From Micrococcales bacterium UBA7472 (GTDB lineage Bacteria; Actinomycetota; Actinomycetes; Actinomycetales; Microbacteriaceae): 5,312 nt of DNA. The notes beneath the pieces are model-generated. The model was given only the letters and a program-made list of their open reading frames with translations. It searched no databases and was not told the origin of the DNA. How positions within the stretch are numbered: position 1 is the stretch's first letter; each line of letters begins with the position of its first letter. Location of the stretch: positions 1 through 5,312 of the forward strand of contig DLOY01000055.1 of NCBI GenBank assembly GCA_002478545.1. The letters are read 5' to 3'. The translations under genes and the position numbers were made by a program. This document shows, piece by piece, positions 4,660 to 5,312 of this stretch.

Positions 4660-5312
4660 GTGAATGGTGGGCTAGGAAACTTTTGGGTTGTCAGCATCCC
4701 GATGCGCACCAGATTTCGCGGCCTGGAATTTCGTGAAGCGGTGATTTTTAAGGGCGAGCGCTGGGCAGAGTTTTCACCCTTTTTGGAGTACTCCGATCAA
4801 GAGTCAGCCACTTGGCTGAGAGCCGCTCTCGCGTTCGCACACGATGATCTTCCAGCTCTGAAGCGCGAATACGTTCGGGTCAATGCAACTCTCCCAGCAG
4901 TTAGTACTGATGAAGTTGCAGATGTTCTGGCCCGCTTCAGTGGATTTGAAACCGTCAAGGTGAAGGTCGCAGAAAAGTGCCAATCGATATCTGATGACCA
5001 AGCCAGAATCCGCGAGGTTGCAAGACTCTTCCCTAACGCAAGAGTTCGACTAGATGCAAATGGCGGCTACTCGATCGAGCAGGTCCTGGGTCTAGTTCGC
5101 GAGCTTGACGGGATCAACATTGAGTATCTGGAGCAGCCGGTTTCGACCATCGAGGAAATGGTGCAGCTAAAGGCTGAGCTTGGCGGCTCAATCAAGATTT
5201 GCGCGGATGAACTGATAAGAAAATCCTCCGACCCACAAGCGGTAGCAAGGGCCCAGGCAGCTGACCTAGTCATGCTCAAGGCACAGCCGCTAGGGGGCAT
5301 CGCCGCTTCACT
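4660..5312 (+). CDS. menC: MenC, o-succinylbenzoate synthase, C-terminus cut by window edge
   Basis: MenC is an enolase-superfamily metal enzyme that dehydrates SHCHC to o-succinylbenzoate. The frame is open from GTG 4660 to the right edge (217 codons plus 2 bases); actinobacterial MenC has about 320 residues, so about a third is missing. The N-terminus shows the conserved VVSIPMRTRFRG (10-21) and WAEFSPFLEY (35-44). The active-site series is complete as far as visible: KVK with Lys100/Lys102, the metal ligands Asp132 (LDANGGY), Glu158 (LEQPV) and Asp183 (CADE), and the second catalytic lysine Lys207 (MLKAQPLGG). I chose the GTG because a frame stop lies at 4648-4650, the conserved VVSIP segment begins before the next in-frame ATG (4702), and a -10-like TAGACT ends 6 bases upstream. 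There is no Shine-Dalgarno sequence, so a leaderless mRNA is likely. It diverges from menB across 17 bp. Confidence 0.95.
   Translation, partial: MNGGLGNFWVVSIPMRTRFRGLEFREAVIFKGERWAEFSPFLEYSDQESATWLRAALAFAHDDLPALKREYVRVNATLPAVSTDEVADVLARFSGFETVKVKVAEKCQSISDDQARIREVARLFPNARVRLDANGGYSIEQVLGLVRELDGINIEYLEQPVSTIEEMVQLKAELGGSIKICADELIRKSSDPQAVARAQAADLVMLKAQPLGGIAAS

Noticed and set aside
4702..4704. In-frame ATG as an alternative menC start
   Set aside because: Starting there would lose the conserved VVSIP segment, while GTG 4660 has a -10-like element at the same spacing as three other genes in the window.

Overview
The window is a menaquinone (vitamin K2) biosynthesis locus from an actinobacterium. 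The proteins look most like those of Microbacteriaceae. By eye the GC content is only moderate, the genes are tightly packed and the proteins are compact, which fits a small-genome freshwater 'Luna'-type member (Rhodoluna/Aquiluna-like). The genus is an inference from style and recalled family sequences, not from a search.

Layout: menD (minus strand, running off the left edge; only its N-terminal 398 codons are present) lies directly behind a small PLDc_N-type membrane protein (minus, 1197-1502), with stop and start codons abutting. A 39-bp gap separates that unit from a divergent small DUF4229-like membrane protein (plus, 1542-1838). The 3' end of this gene overlaps the 3' end of menA by 39 bp on the opposite strand. 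menB-menE-menA form a minus-strand operon (4642 down to 1800) with a 1-bp overlap and a 9-bp gap. A 17-bp gap then separates menB from the divergent menC (plus, from 4660), which is cut by the right edge after 217 codons. There is no gene-free stretch over 40 bp, and I see no tRNA, rRNA, mobile element or CRISPR array.

Pathway: MenD condenses isochorismate with 2-oxoglutarate to SEPHCHC. After loss of pyruvate (MenH, not in the window), MenC dehydrates SHCHC to o-succinylbenzoate, MenE makes the CoA thioester, MenB closes the ring to DHNA-CoA, and MenA prenylates DHNA at the membrane after a thioesterase has removed CoA. The isochorismate synthase, MenH, the thioesterase and the final methyltransferase must lie elsewhere.

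The most notable signal is in the two tiny divergent gaps. All four genes facing these gaps have a TANNNT -10-like hexamer ending exactly 6 bases before the start codon and no properly spaced Shine-Dalgarno sequence, so all four are probably leaderless. In the menB/menC gap the two -10 elements are the two strands of one symmetric heptamer, TAGACTA, so one DNA element seems to drive both directions with start sites 18 bp apart. The same octamer, TAGACTAA, sits at the same position before the DUF4229 gene. A second oddity is an Ala in place of the usual active-site Ser in the PGSRS motif of MenD.
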